A program made the position numbers and the translations under genes. Below, one piece after another: positions 13,127 through 13,348 of a DNA stretch of 13,348 nt (the stretch's first letter is position 1; every line of letters begins with the position of its first letter). Origin of the DNA: Dehalococcoidales bacterium (GTDB lineage Bacteria; Chloroflexota; Dehalococcoidia; Dehalococcoidales; RBG-16-60-22); contig JAUWZF010000007.1 of the NCBI GenBank assembly GCA_030615475.1, forward strand, positions 1 through 13,348. Reading direction: 5' to 3'. The notes under the pieces are model-generated. The model was given only the letters and a program-made list of their open reading frames with translations, searched no databases and was not told the DNA's origin.

Positions 13127-13348
13127 AAACTCTCCACTTTTTATCTCTCCTTACGAGGTAACCAAAGTAGAGGGGGAGAAATATTTGAGAGGGGGCTGCG
13201 CGCAGGCAGGCATCAAGGGAGAGGGGGCTTCGCGCTCCCCTACTGGGGTTGAGGGGTTTAAAAACTACGGGATAAGCCTTTGACATTACAAGGGCGGCGG
13301 GTGGGAAAAGATAACTTACGGGTGGGGGGCGGGGTAAATAATAATTTA

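Larger units (their letters stand above)
13004..13348. other. Gene-free intergenic stretch with hairpins and G-rich repeats
   Basis: I find no credible gene here on either strand. It holds two strong hairpins (listed separately), a 17-nt near-exact direct repeat at 13187-13203 and 13219-13235 (GAGAGGGGGCT, then G or T, then CGCGC), a palindrome CTGCGCGCAG at 13196-13205, a short CCCC-TACT-GGGG hairpin at 13237-13248 and a G-rich run from 13292 to 13334. The style is that of intergenic repetitive elements rather than of coding or RNA genes. Confidence 0.6.

Noticed and set aside
13280..13316. TTGACA at 13280-13285 as a plus-strand promoter
   Set aside because: No acceptable -10 box lies 16-18 nt downstream; the nearest AT-rich hexamer is about 21 nt away and poor.

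Overview
The window looks like chromosomal DNA from a strictly anaerobic bacterium. Gene content and protein style suggest the Chloroflexota, most likely Dehalococcoidia. The hints are a DnaD-like plus DnaC-like primosome pair next to dnaB and rplI, a 2-hydroxyacyl-CoA-dehydratase-type activase, an NAD(P)H-linked iron-sulfur electron-transfer module and no oxygen-related genes. This placement is inference; no marker gene was compared with a database. I see no rRNA, tRNA, transposase, phage gene or CRISPR array.

Layout. (1) Positions 1-741, minus strand: the N-terminal part of an exported protein made of nearly identical 45-residue kelch-like repeats; its C-terminus lies beyond the window. (2) 936-4031, plus strand: a tightly packed three-gene operon encoding a NuoE-like subunit, a large NuoF-like flavoprotein and a small HoxU/NuoG-N-like iron-sulfur subunit. 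Together they form a diaphorase (NAD(P)H dehydrogenase) module with no catalytic hydrogenase or formate dehydrogenase subunit in view. (3) 4028-8342, minus strand: a translationally coupled replication operon, rplI (ribosomal protein L9 with a long repetitive Lys/Glu/Ala tail), dnaB (replicative helicase), a DnaD-domain protein and a DnaC-like loader with two AAA+ modules in one chain. Its last stop codon overlaps that of the convergent diaphorase operon in a single CTAG. (4) 8460-12927, minus strand: an M20-family amidohydrolase, a BadF/HgdC-type activase ATPase with a Cys-rich tail, plsX, trxA and trxB. From the activase to trxB the genes are nearly contiguous, coupling a redox-type activase, phospholipid synthesis and the thioredoxin system. 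(5) 12928-13348: about 420 bp without a gene, holding a promoter for the amidohydrolase, two strong hairpins, a 17-nt direct repeat and a G-rich end.

Working picture. The diaphorase trio should move electrons between NAD(P)H and ferredoxin-type clusters for a partner encoded elsewhere. The NuoF-like subunit lacks the second glutamate of the usual GEET nucleotide-site motif, which raises the question of NADPH use. The replication operon ties helicase, helicase loader and a ribosomal protein together. The most unusual items are the tandem DnaC-like fusion, the 144-bp-repeat tail on L9, the orphan diaphorase with altered cofactor motifs, and the recently duplicated 135-bp repeats in the exported protein.
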